Positions 1 through 12,000 of a stretch of 22,821 nt of DNA are shown piece after piece. The DNA is from a virus, in IMG/VR virus record IMGVR_UViG_3300042946_001086, positions 1 through 22,821 of that record. One strand, written 5' to 3'. The number at the start of each line of letters is the position of its first letter. The first letter of the stretch is position 1. The notes under the pieces were generated by a model. The model was not told where the DNA came from, did no database searches, and worked only from the letters and a program-made list of their open reading frames with translations. The position numbers were made by a program, and so were the translations under genes.

Positions 1-3000
1 GATTTATTGCCAGGACAATTAACTGGAAACAATTATAATAAATTAGCTAATTTGGTTTTGCAGCTAACAGGAAAAACTGCAAGCCAACGACAAATACCTT
101 TGCTAGAAAAAGAGACTGACCCCAGCATGGCCGGAATGGCTGGGGCTTATTACCGAGGAGATAATAAAATACGTATACACGCAAAAGATTATGAAGCATT
201 AATTTCATCAGATGTTAGCAAGTTGTCTGACGATCTTATTGATACAATATTGCATGAGATGTTTCACGCTATTCAATATGATTTTGGGAAAATTAAAACA
301 GTACAGGAAGCATCTATGTTTTCTCCATCTCCTACTCTTAAAGAGATGGCTAAATGGAGTAGTGTTTCAGAGTTTAGTGCTGATAGACGCAGAGGTAAAT
401 ATTCTCCTGAAGTTGTTAGCGCAACCTTTGATTTGGAATTAGGTGCTTATAGTTTTGGAAGTAGATATACACAACAAGCTAAAGAAGCATTAAAAACAAA
501 TACTTCATTAAGTCAGTCTGTATCAGGATCTCCAAACCAAGTTGCCAAAGAAGTGCAACAACTACAACAAGCAGCGTTAAAGGTTGGAAAGTCTCATCAT
601 GATACTTTAGAAAAACTTCGGAAAATGAATCTATCTGATGAAGCGTATAACAAATATCATTCAATGGCTAATATTGTCCGCGACAAAGGTATTAGTTTTG
701 CTGAATCTTTAGACAGCGTTGAAAGCTTATCTCCTGAAGAAGTCCAACAAGCTATAGAAAAATTTAATAAAATTGTTGATTACATTAACAATATCCCTGA
801 AACAGTTAACCAAAAACCATCTGAGATAAGTCGTGAAAGACAAAAATCAAAGTCAACACCTGTGGCTAAAGCAGTACAGTCTAGCTCATTAGAACAGAGT
901 AAACTACCAAAAGAATTACAACAAACAATACTATCGTTTAAGCAGACTTATCAAGATATTTCTGGTCAAATCAAAACGATGAATTTGCCAAACGATATTT
1001 ACTCTCAAGCCCATAAAGCTATTGAAAAAGGTCATAATAAAGGTACTGAACTAATTGAAGTATTAAACAATATTCAAGACTTATCTCCTGAACAAGCTAA
1101 TTCAGCTATGGAGAAATTTAATCAATATAGTGCTTACCTTTCTAATATTCCTACAACTATCAATAAGCTTATCAGCAAACCCGATGAAGTAGTTGCTCAA
1201 GAGCAGAAAGCACCTGTTACACCAAGGGCTAGTCAATCAATCCAGCAAAGTGAATTTTTCAGGAATATCAGACAGGTAGTAAGTGGAAGTGCTAACTTAA
1301 AGGAATTAGCTACTAATATCATATCCGCAATAGTACAAACTATTTTAAATCCAGTTCGCAAATATATATCATCTTTTATAGCAAAGGTAACTACAGGTTT
1401 CACGGATGTAACAGATCAACCAATTGTAGCTTTTAAACAGAATTTGCCTCAACAAGCCGGTCAAGCATTAACTAATACTTATAGAACTATTTCACCTATT
1501 CTACCCACGCAGTTTCAGGCAGTTGATACTGAGTCTCGCAAGTGGGAAACTGAGTTCAACAAAAAATTAAAACCCAACCAATCCCAAAACAAATTTAATC
1601 AATATATTCCTAGCATTCCTGTGAAGTCTACTGAAGTATTAACCAATGTTCACAGGGCTGTTTCGCCTATTTTACCTATACAATTCCAAGCAAATGATTT
1701 TGATTTCCATAAGCAGTTAAACAGCGGAAATAGTAATTTACTTAATAACCCTGCCGTAAATCAAGTAGTCAATACTGCCAAAAAACTCAAGTCTACAACT
1801 AGCTTCAAGGAAATAGGTTCTAATTTAATTTCTTCGTTAGGACAAGGATTTTTGTCTGTTAGCAGTGGTGTACTGGGGATAGTGACTGCGTTTGCTAAAG
1901 GCATACTAAGCGCGGTTAAAAAAGTATTTAGAATAGCGTCACCATCAGGTGAAGGCATTGATACCGGGGAAAACTTAGCTGGCAGCATGGGAATTGGTAT
2001 TAACAACCAAGCCCAGACCGCTGTTAATGCTGCTAGAAACATGGCAGAAAATGTTAGGAATGCGATCGCTGATCCTTGGGATACCCCTCTCCCAATGAAC
2101 CTTGTGTTTAAGCAAGATTTAGATTTAGAAAACCAGGCACAAGCCCATATTAAAGCCACCAAGGAACACTTCCAAAAACTCAAGATTCAAGATTTATTGT
2201 CTGACATTGGTGTTAACTTTGGTGCTGATTTTGGGCATGAAGGTATTACCAGTAATGTTCTTTCTAGCTCTGATTTACTTGGCTATTTAAGCAACAAATC
2301 AGCAAGTCTCACTCCACTTCAAAACACCGTTTATAATAGACTTGTTGATGATTTTCAGGAACAAAGAACTCTAGCTGCCCATCATTTTGCGATCGCTCGC
2401 GCTGATGGAAACCCAGTAGATCCCGCTGTTCTCAGAGGTCTTGACGCGGGCTTTAATTCTATATTGTTAAGAATAGTTGAATTTTCAAAAAGATTGGGGA
2501 TAAAAGGGCAGTCAATTGACAAATTGTTAGCATCAAATCAGTCAGTTGTAAACACAGCAGCTTACCAGCCACCTAGATTTGTAGCACCTAAGACCCCAAT
2601 ACCAGAAAGACAGCCAGGACAAACAGACCAAGAATATAGTCAAGCTGTAAAACGCGCTTTAGCAGAAGATAACAATAATTATCGCAAAGCTAAAAACGCA
2701 TACAATCGAATGATACTAGGCGTTAGCAATACCCCAACACCACGGAGAACCCAACTACCAGCACTTCCTCCTGTTCCCGTTTATGCAAGAGAGATTATTG
2801 AACCTGTAACCAATGTACCACTAGTTCAGCGGACACAAACTACTATTCCCCCAATCCCAGATCCTTGGAACGATTCTGTACAGCAACTAGTTAACACTGT
2901 CAGACAAACAACAAGAACTCAGTTTCTATTACCTCCTGCTAGAGAACGCTTAAACATTAACTCGTTTGTACAAACTCAGTCTAATCTACAGAGATTAGCT

Positions 3001-6000
3001 AAAGAAATTGTTGCTCAACAACCGATGACGCAACTATCAAGACCCCAGCCACCAACAATACAGCGTACTATTCCCCCAATCCCAGATCCTTGGAACGATT
3101 CTGTACAGCAATTAGTTAACACTGTCAGACAAACAACAAGAACTCAGTTTTTGTTACCACCTGCTAGAGAACGCTTAAACATTAACTCATTTGTACAAAC
3201 TCAGTCTAATCTACAAAGATTAGCTAAAGAAATTGTTGCTCAACAACCGATGACGCAACTATCAAGACCCCAGCCACCAACAATACAGCGTACTAGCCCA
3301 ATAATTTTACCAAGGAACTTTGTACCCAATCCCAACGCACAGATACTTTCCAGTAAAAACTTTGTACTCAATCCAAATGCACAGATAATCTCATCTCAAA
3401 AGTTTACGCCTAACCCAAATGCACAAATAGTCTCATCTCAAAAGTTTACGCCTAAGCCTGATGCACAATTGATTTTACCAGTCGTCCAAGGGTTGTCGCC
3501 AGCCATAAGATCAACTCATTCACTAGCACAAAATAGTATAAGTGCTTTAATTGCTGCTAACAAACAAGTACAAGCTACTATTGCCGGGAATAAGGTAACG
3601 GTCTCTTCTCGTTTTGCACCCATACCAGATCCTTGGACTACACCACCTTCGCAAACAGTCAAACAAATGGCTGGGCAATATGGTCCAATACCTGACTCTT
3701 GGCTAACATCACCGCGTTCTACCCAAGCGTTTAAACAAGTCGGTAAATTACTTATTGGACAAATACCTGCTACACTTTCATCTACCGTACCATCCCTTAT
3801 CCCCCAACCTGCTGGTACTACTGCGCCAAAATATGTTTTCCCGCCTCAAACTCTTGGAAGTACCGTACCAGCATACACATTTCCTGTTAACCCAACTCCA
3901 AAACCACCTATAGCACCTGTACCACCCATACCACCAACATTATTAGATCAATACTTAAATTTAGGTACTGATTTGGTGACAAATATTTTTAATGCCGTTA
4001 GTGCAAGCATCCGCCAAAGCACTTTATCTGGTTATGCTTCATTGGGTCAAGTCATGCGGAATGCCGTTAACGCAGCTTTGTTTTCTTTAGCGGATACGCT
4101 TAAACAACCACTGCATCAAGCTTTATTGTCTCAAACCAGGAGTATATTGCCTTGGTTCTTAAAATTTATACCTCGCAGTTTTCAACTACTTCCTAAATTA
4201 AGTTTTGCCATACCTTTTGTTGGTGGTATGGTATTAAGGTTTGGTAATTCAATTGTTAAGAATTTATTAGAAAACAATATTTTGAAAGAAGGTGGTTTTT
4301 TAACAAACTTATTAAGTTCTATTACTAGGGTAGATTTATCAGCTTTGTCGGGAACTAAAACTGCTGGTGTTACAGGGTTTTTACATAATATCGTAAGTCC
4401 ATTACCTCTGCTAGTCGGTTCACGGTTTAATCCATTGCTGTCACTAGGAACATTAAGCGCAAGCCCGCTTTATGATGCTTTTAGTGGTATCTTGGGGCTA
4501 GATAAGTCCGTGAAACCCAACCCCAAAAAACAAGCACCTACTATTGAACAAGTATTACAAAACCAGACTAAAATCAACAGAGAAAAAGCTCTCTTGCGTG
4601 ATGTCAAGGAAGTTGGCACTAGCACTAATATCAGTACAGGAGTAGGACAAAATCTTACTGCTTATCCAGATGCCCAAAGAACCAAAGCAGAAGAATCATT
4701 AAAACGTGCTGTTGAGTCAGGTAAAGCAATACCAAAATTAGATGAACTTACCAGGAAAGCATTAAGAGAGCGTGGTGTACGTAGTTTTGTTCGTAATCAA
4801 ATGGATTCTGCTGAGTTGCTTGCTGAACGGGAAAATATACTTAAGAATCCTCTTAACGCTACCAGTAAAGAACGTGACTTTCTCTTGTACATAGCAGACA
4901 TAAAAAAACTTAATGCTACTACTGAAAAAGAACGAGATAAAAGGATTATCTCTATCCTTAAAGAACGGGGGAAAAGTGATCAGGATATTGAAAATATACG
5001 AAATTCAGGTGCATACGCACTACTCGATGTTGGTGATGATTTAATAAAGAACCTGCCTACAATTACAAAACAGCCTACTGCTACACAAACAGTTCAGCCA
5101 CGCACTTCTAGTGCCAGTATTGCTAGTAAAGAACTAGTAGAAAACTTGGGAAATACTTTACTAAACAGTGTTTTAAATAATCTTGATGTTCCTGTCATTC
5201 CTAAGTCTGTAATTCAAAAATTGATTGGCAAGAAAATGGGAGAGAGATCAGCAACAATAGCAGATGCTATTAATGCGTTTGGAACTGAAAAAAGTAAAGC
5301 TGAACAATTATTAACACGGAATCTTGAATCAGGTAACACAAAAAGATTAGATGGACTTACAAAGCAAATACTGAGAGAGCGTGGTGTCACTAAATCTGTT
5401 CGTGATGCTATGACACCGGAACAATTAGCCGCAGCCCGTGAAAAAATAACTAAATCCCCAATTGATTTAACCGCTAGAGAGCGTAAACTTCTGAAGTTTA
5501 TGGGTGATTTTGAATCTCATGCAGCAACGATGGGAAATGATGTAGCCACAAGAAAACGGGATGCTATGGTAATGTCTGTTTTGCAAGAGCGCGGCATGAG
5601 TCGGGATCAAAGGAAGCAGGTTCAACAATCACAGGGTGGACAAGGTTTAAGCAGTTTTGCTGACAACTTGAGAGACAATCCCCGTACAGGCGGATTTATG
5701 GGTAGACTCACAGAAGCTTATGCTAGTAACGACCAGGATGCTATGAAAGGACTGGTTAAAGAAGGGTTAAGAAAAACTGGGATGTCTGCTAAACAGATTG
5801 ATGCTATTGACCCCAAGCTTTTAGACACAGCCACCGCAGGATTGATGACCACGTTGAGCGGACTACAGGCTAAGTTCAGGGAAAAAGGCTTTGACATGGG
5901 TAAAGCCTTAGCCAAGGGCTTAAAAGACTCAATGGTGAATCTAGCTAACGCCAAAGATGATTTAGAATACAACGCCAAAAAAGTCATGGGACAAGCTAAT

Positions 6001-9000
6001 TTTGGTGATTCTGTAGGTTTAATATTCCGTCGTATGTTCAGGGGTACAGCAGCGACTCAAGGTCAATTTGCAGAAATGTACAACCAGATGGGTGCAGGGG
6101 TGAAAAAAGCCATGTTTGGAGGTTCTAAAGAAGGGGATGAGATGTTCCCTAATGTCCTTCAATTCTTCGGTTCAATCGCTACAACCCTTGCACCAATTAC
6201 CACTATGATAGGTGCAATTACGCCATTATTATTACCTTTAGCCCCAATTATTACAGGTATAGGCATGGCTGTAAACATGGTTGCACCCCATGTAGCTAAA
6301 CTCATAGATGGTATTCAAAGGGTAGAAGTATTACAAAGAAGATTTAAGTTTTTAGGCGGGTCAAAAGAAGGAGGTATAGCTGAGTTTAAATATGCAAAAG
6401 ATATTGCTAACAAATTAAATGTACCTTCAGAAGTAGCTGCTAACTCCTATTCTCAACTGGCGATCGCAGCTAAAGACAGCAAGATGGAAGGTCAAGGGGT
6501 TAAAGATCTATTTGAAGGTATTACGTCATCTTTAAGCGCGTTAGGTATCAACGGTCAGGATGCTAGTTTGGTATTTATGGCATATACGCAGATATTAGCT
6601 AAAGGTAAGCTGTCTATGGAAGAGCTTAGGCAGCAGTTAGGTGAGAAGTTCCCACCTGCTATGGCTACGTTCGCTAGAGCCATGGGTGTGACCGTTCCTG
6701 AAATGAATGAACTGGTAGCTTCTGGTGGCATTTTATCCCAAGATATTTTACCTAAAGTAGCTAAAGTATTAAAAGAAGATTATGGTAGTGCTGCTTCCGA
6801 TCAAGCTGGCGGACTGGTAGTTGCGCTCAACAAACTAGGTAATGTGGGCTTTGAGATTACAACAATATTTACTGATAAACTTGGTGGCACACTAGCATTT
6901 TTTGTTAACACTTTTGCTAATATTTTAGGCGTACTTAGCGGTGCATTAAAAGAATTAATACCATTAGTCAAATCCTTTATGATTGGCTTTGCAGCCACAA
7001 TTTCCATTGGACTAACAATCATTCTTTCTAAATTTGGACCTTTTGTAGTTGCAATGAAGAGTTTACAAAACTTCTTATTGGCTACTTTTTCCGCTATTAC
7101 TACCAATATGATGCCAATGGTTATTGGTATTGTCTCAGACGTTGCTGATGGTTGGCTAGGTGCAGAAAAGAACTTGATCGACAATATGTTTCAAGGTATA
7201 AATAACATGATTGTCGTTGTGTTCAGCACTATAGACACTGCCATGCGCTCCATGAGCGACCATCAAGTTTCTTTTGGTACAGTCTTTGGTGGCTTAATCC
7301 AAGGGGCAGAACAAGCTGGTAGTATCATAGACTGGCTTAAAGGGGTGTTTGCAGGTTTCTTTAAAATTCTTCCTTCTGGGATTGTAGAAATACTAGCTAT
7401 AGTATTTATGCTAGAGCAGGGAACAGGTTTGCTGGTTATGGCTTTGTGGCCTGCTATCAAAGGACTGTGGGGTGGCATTACTGGAATATTTGGTGCTACA
7501 GCAAAAGCGTTTTATGGGGTAATGGGTTCACTTAAAGCTGTTGTTGAATTAATGATGACATCTTCAGCGGTTGCTTCAAACGCAACTAATAATGTTGCAA
7601 AAAGTGGCGTAAGAAGCATGGCAATAGTTCAAGGTGCATTAGGATTTTTGAGTAAAGCACTGTTACATTTTGGACTAGCTTACGCTGTTCTGATGTTTTC
7701 TAAAGGTGATTTTAGCGACCCATTGCGAGAATCAATTAATAAATCTACCGCAGACATTAATAAACATTTAAATCAAGTCAGATTAAACATCAACCAAACC
7801 ACCGAAGCGTTTAATAAAGCCACTAAATCTGTAGAGAAACTTGGTAATACGATCACCCATGCTTTACCGGCTAAAGGAGTGCAATTAGACGTTAGAAGTC
7901 TTTGGGGTGGTGGTGATTGGAAATGGGACGACGCAGTACGGGAAACTAACGCGAAATACAGACAAGGTGGTTCAGGTCCAAGCGCAATGGATGTTATAGG
8001 AACTGGTGCTTTATATGCCGGAGGTGCTGGGTATGCCGCTGCTGCCGGATCTAAAGCAATAAAAGCAATTGTAGACCTTGCAGTAAAAACAGCCCCAATC
8101 TTAGCCTCAAATGCAGCATTAGGGTCGGCGCCTGGACCACGCATGGCTGTTCCTCTTTTCGGCAGACTTGCTACAGCAATAGCTCCTGTGGTTGCCATAA
8201 TGGGTCCTTGGGGTTTAGCGATCGCAGGTCTTATAGCTACTATTGTTGCAGTTGGTGTGGCATTAGATGCGTTTGCCCCTAAGATTACTGAAGCGCAATT
8301 AAACACAGAAGAAAAAGGTGGGTTGCCAGAAGAAATTAAACAGATTATTAACGCTAAAAAAGCTGGTGAAAGGCTAGATGCTTCATCTATGCAAGTTATT
8401 AAGCTTTACAAAGATCAGCAACTCAGCAACGAAAGATTAAAAGAGTTTATGGCTTCAATTGGTTTAGACGGAAAAAACCCTTATAGCTTTGTTGCCCGAC
8501 CAGTTGTACCCATGACACAGGAACAGAAGGAAGAATTTGAAGATACTGACCCTGTAAAAAACATTACTAAAAGTATAGAAGACAAAAAAGCGTCGCTTCA
8601 GGAACTAGAAAAAAATGCAGGAACTACAGAAACAGAAAAGTCAAAAGCAAGATCCAAACAAGGGTATAAAACAGTCCAAGAAGAGCTTACTAAATTGGAG
8701 AAAGATAAGCTGTTAATGCAATTATCTTTTATGGCTAATTATGACAATAAGTCAAGAATGGATGCAATTGATGAGCAGATTAAAGCGAAAGAAAAAGAGA
8801 TAGCAAATCATCGTTCTACACACCAATATATTGATACTAGAGTAGGTAGACGTGACCCTGAGAATCGAGCAAAAATAGCAGTAAGACAAGGATTAACAAA
8901 AGAGTTAGAGAAACTACAAAAAGAAAAAGCCGCTTTACAAATAAATATTAACGCTTCAGCGCAACGCAGAGTTAATTATGATGCAATCAAGAAAATTGAT

Positions 9001-12000
9001 GTTGATATGCAAAAAACCGCTGCTGAATTTGTTGAAGCTAGTAATCAATTAGCAGTCAGCCCTAATGACAAGCTACGTAATAAAGCAGGGTTAGCAAAAG
9101 AACGTATCGCGCAGCTACAAAAACAAAGACAGAAATTAGTTGATGAGTTTGGCGATCCTACACCAGCGATTAAGCAAATGCTGGAAGTAACCAAGAGGGA
9201 AATAGAAAAAACTTTATCTGATTCAAGCATCACTTCTCAGCAAAGGAAGGTGACAGTACAGCAATTAAGGGAAACACAGGAGACACTTGAAAAGTCATTA
9301 GCAGAAGCGGAAAAGTTCAGCATTGCACCAATAGCTGACACAATGTACACTCAAGCGGTCGCAGCACTTAAAGACAATGAAGTTAAGTCCAATGTAGACA
9401 TCAGTAAAAATAAGATTGTCTCTAACCAGGCACAAGCTAGACTTTACGGAACTACCTTGACATCTCAGCAAATTGCGCCCGGCTTATCTGACAGACAGAT
9501 TGCAGATTTGACTTTTCAGCAAAAAGTATTAGAGCGTTCTTTGAAAATCAAGGAAGATAACTTATTGAAACTCCAAAACGCTGCTGCACAATCTCCAACC
9601 AACTTATCTCAAATACAAGAGGAAATTACCAAGCTTCAGCAGGAAATAGCGAAGGATAGGGAACAGGTAAGCCAAAATACTTTAGAGATTGTTAAAGCGC
9701 AACGAGAAGCTAGACAAGCGTTAATTGACCAGACTAAACAGGTAGCGGAATACTACCGGACATCTTTAAGGGAGTCCCAAGCTGCTGCTATTGAGTTTGA
9801 TAAAGCTACCAATAACATTAAGTCTCAACAGTTCGCTACTAAGCTGAAACAGGCTTTGGTTGGGGCTGGTAATAATATCTTTACCAACTTTATTGACAGT
9901 GTGATTGGGTTGTTCCAACAACTTACTGAAATTGAGAACTTACGTTTAGACAGGCAAAAACAGAAGTTAGATTATGAGAACAATATACAGGACATCCTGA
10001 TTAAAGTCACGGAAATGCAGCGTAGTCTACCGGGTAAGATTGTACCTTTTAGTCTTGATCAGATTCGTAACTTTGACAAGGAACTAGGAACTGTTAACAG
10101 CAGTGTGTCAGGTATCAACAAAGAAATTAACAGTGTTACAAAAAATTTAGGTGTAAGTGCAGTCAATTCTACTATACAACTTAATAAGCAATTAAAAGAG
10201 GTTCTTAGCACCGTAGAAAAGATAAATAAAGTAACTAGTAATCAGCAGCTACAACCACCAAACAACAGTGGTGTTTCTGGTGTTTCTCCAGTACCGATAT
10301 CTCAGAGAACAAAAATACCAGTAACACCTGAAGATGAGCAAATTTGGCGTGAGTTTGTTGCACCACAATCTGGTATTAAAAGCGGTACATCTAGTCTACC
10401 CACATCCACTCCGGTAGCTAATGCGCCTAAAGAGGTGTTGGTGGCTGGGCTTATGTCAGATATGGGCTATAGCTACTATTCTCAAGTCACTAAATTAAAA
10501 CCAAAGCTACCGGACAATGCTTTTTTGTCACCCATTGTGGGTAAGAACTTATCTAACATCATTAATACTAAATACCGACCTGAAGATTCCTTTGGGAAGA
10601 CCGGAGGGATTCGGTTTAATCAGAATATTGGGGTTGGTAAAAATACCAATATTCAATCTTCTGTAACTGGCATGGCTAGGCTTGTTGGTAATACTTTAGA
10701 GATTATCAAACAAACCAAGGGTGGCACTATTAAGCTGATTTATGAAGGGTTGAATATTCCCAGTGTTAAAAAGAATTTGAAACTCAATGACGGTGGTTCA
10801 GTTAATATCAATGCTGGGCAGTTAATTGGTACTTTAGCAGGGAATAACTTTAAGTTCCGCACAGAAGTCAATTCCTCTAATATGGACCCGTTAAAGGTTA
10901 TTAGGGATATTGAATATAAAAGATTAAATGCTTTTCAGAAAGCGGCTAGGTTTTTTGATCAGCCAAATAACACCGTAACAAATTTAGGTTTATTGCCAGA
11001 GCCAAAGCCGGTAGCAATATCTTCTACACCGTCTACACCACCTGTTAACCGGGCTATTAATTGGTTTAAAACAGAAGTCAAAAAATTTGTGAGAAAAAAT
11101 GCTCCTGAAGAGGTTAAGCGAGTCATCCGTAATACAAAGAATTTTGTTGATAATATTCCACCAATAATCCCTACGTATAATCAGAATACTAACAGCTACA
11201 ATCCTGGTATTTTGGATATTTTAATAGGCAATAATTCAAAACCAAAACCAAATCCAAAACCAAAACCAAATCCAAAACCAAATCCAAACAATAGTACTGG
11301 TAGTAGTAGAAATAACCAAAGCACTGGTAACAAGCCGACAACAACTAACCAAGGTAAAAGCGGTAGTGGAAATAACCAAGGTACTGGTAACAAGCCGACA
11401 ACAACTAACCAAGGTAAAAGCGGTAGTGGAAATAACCAAAGCACTGGTAACAAGCCGACACCAACTAACCAAGGTAATATATCAAATTTGTCTGGTGCAT
11501 TTCCACAGCCTAGCACTAGTGGGCTAACTACAGTAAGTAATACTGGAAACCAAATACCGCCAAATTTATCTGGTGCATTTCCACAGCCTAGCACTAGTGG
11601 GCTAACTACAGTAAGTAATACTGGAAACCAAAGTAATAAAATCAACAACCAGCAGACTAAACAAAATTTGACTGGACAACTACCACAAATACCACAGACA
11701 AGGCAACCCGTGGTAATTCCACCAGGCACTGATCCTTACACTAGATCACAATTGCAGAATCAGCCAAACCCTGATAAGTTACAAGGAGGTGTTGGAGAAG
11801 CTGGTAAGCTCGGTGTGGAAGCTGCTAAAAAAAGAGACGCTGCGGCTAGGTTGCAAAGGCAACAAGAAATAAGCGCAAAGCTGGTAGAGTTCCAAAGAAA
11901 TTTATCCAATCTATTAAGAGATACCAATAAAGGTATCAGAGATGAATCACTACAGGCTGCACAAGATATTAGTAATGCTTCTGAGTATATCCAAGGGCTG

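Noticed and set aside
7773-8306. Minus-strand frame of 177 codons inside the tape measure gene
   Set aside because: The plus-strand frame here holds a coherent TMP hydrophobic segment; the minus translation shows no recognisable pattern and no ribosome binding site.
11196-11729. Long minus-strand frames rich in Leu, Pro, Val and Phe opposite the low-complexity stretch
   Set aside because: They mirror the tandem repeats of the tape measure gene on the other strand; the translations are repetitive shadows with no start signals or domain character.
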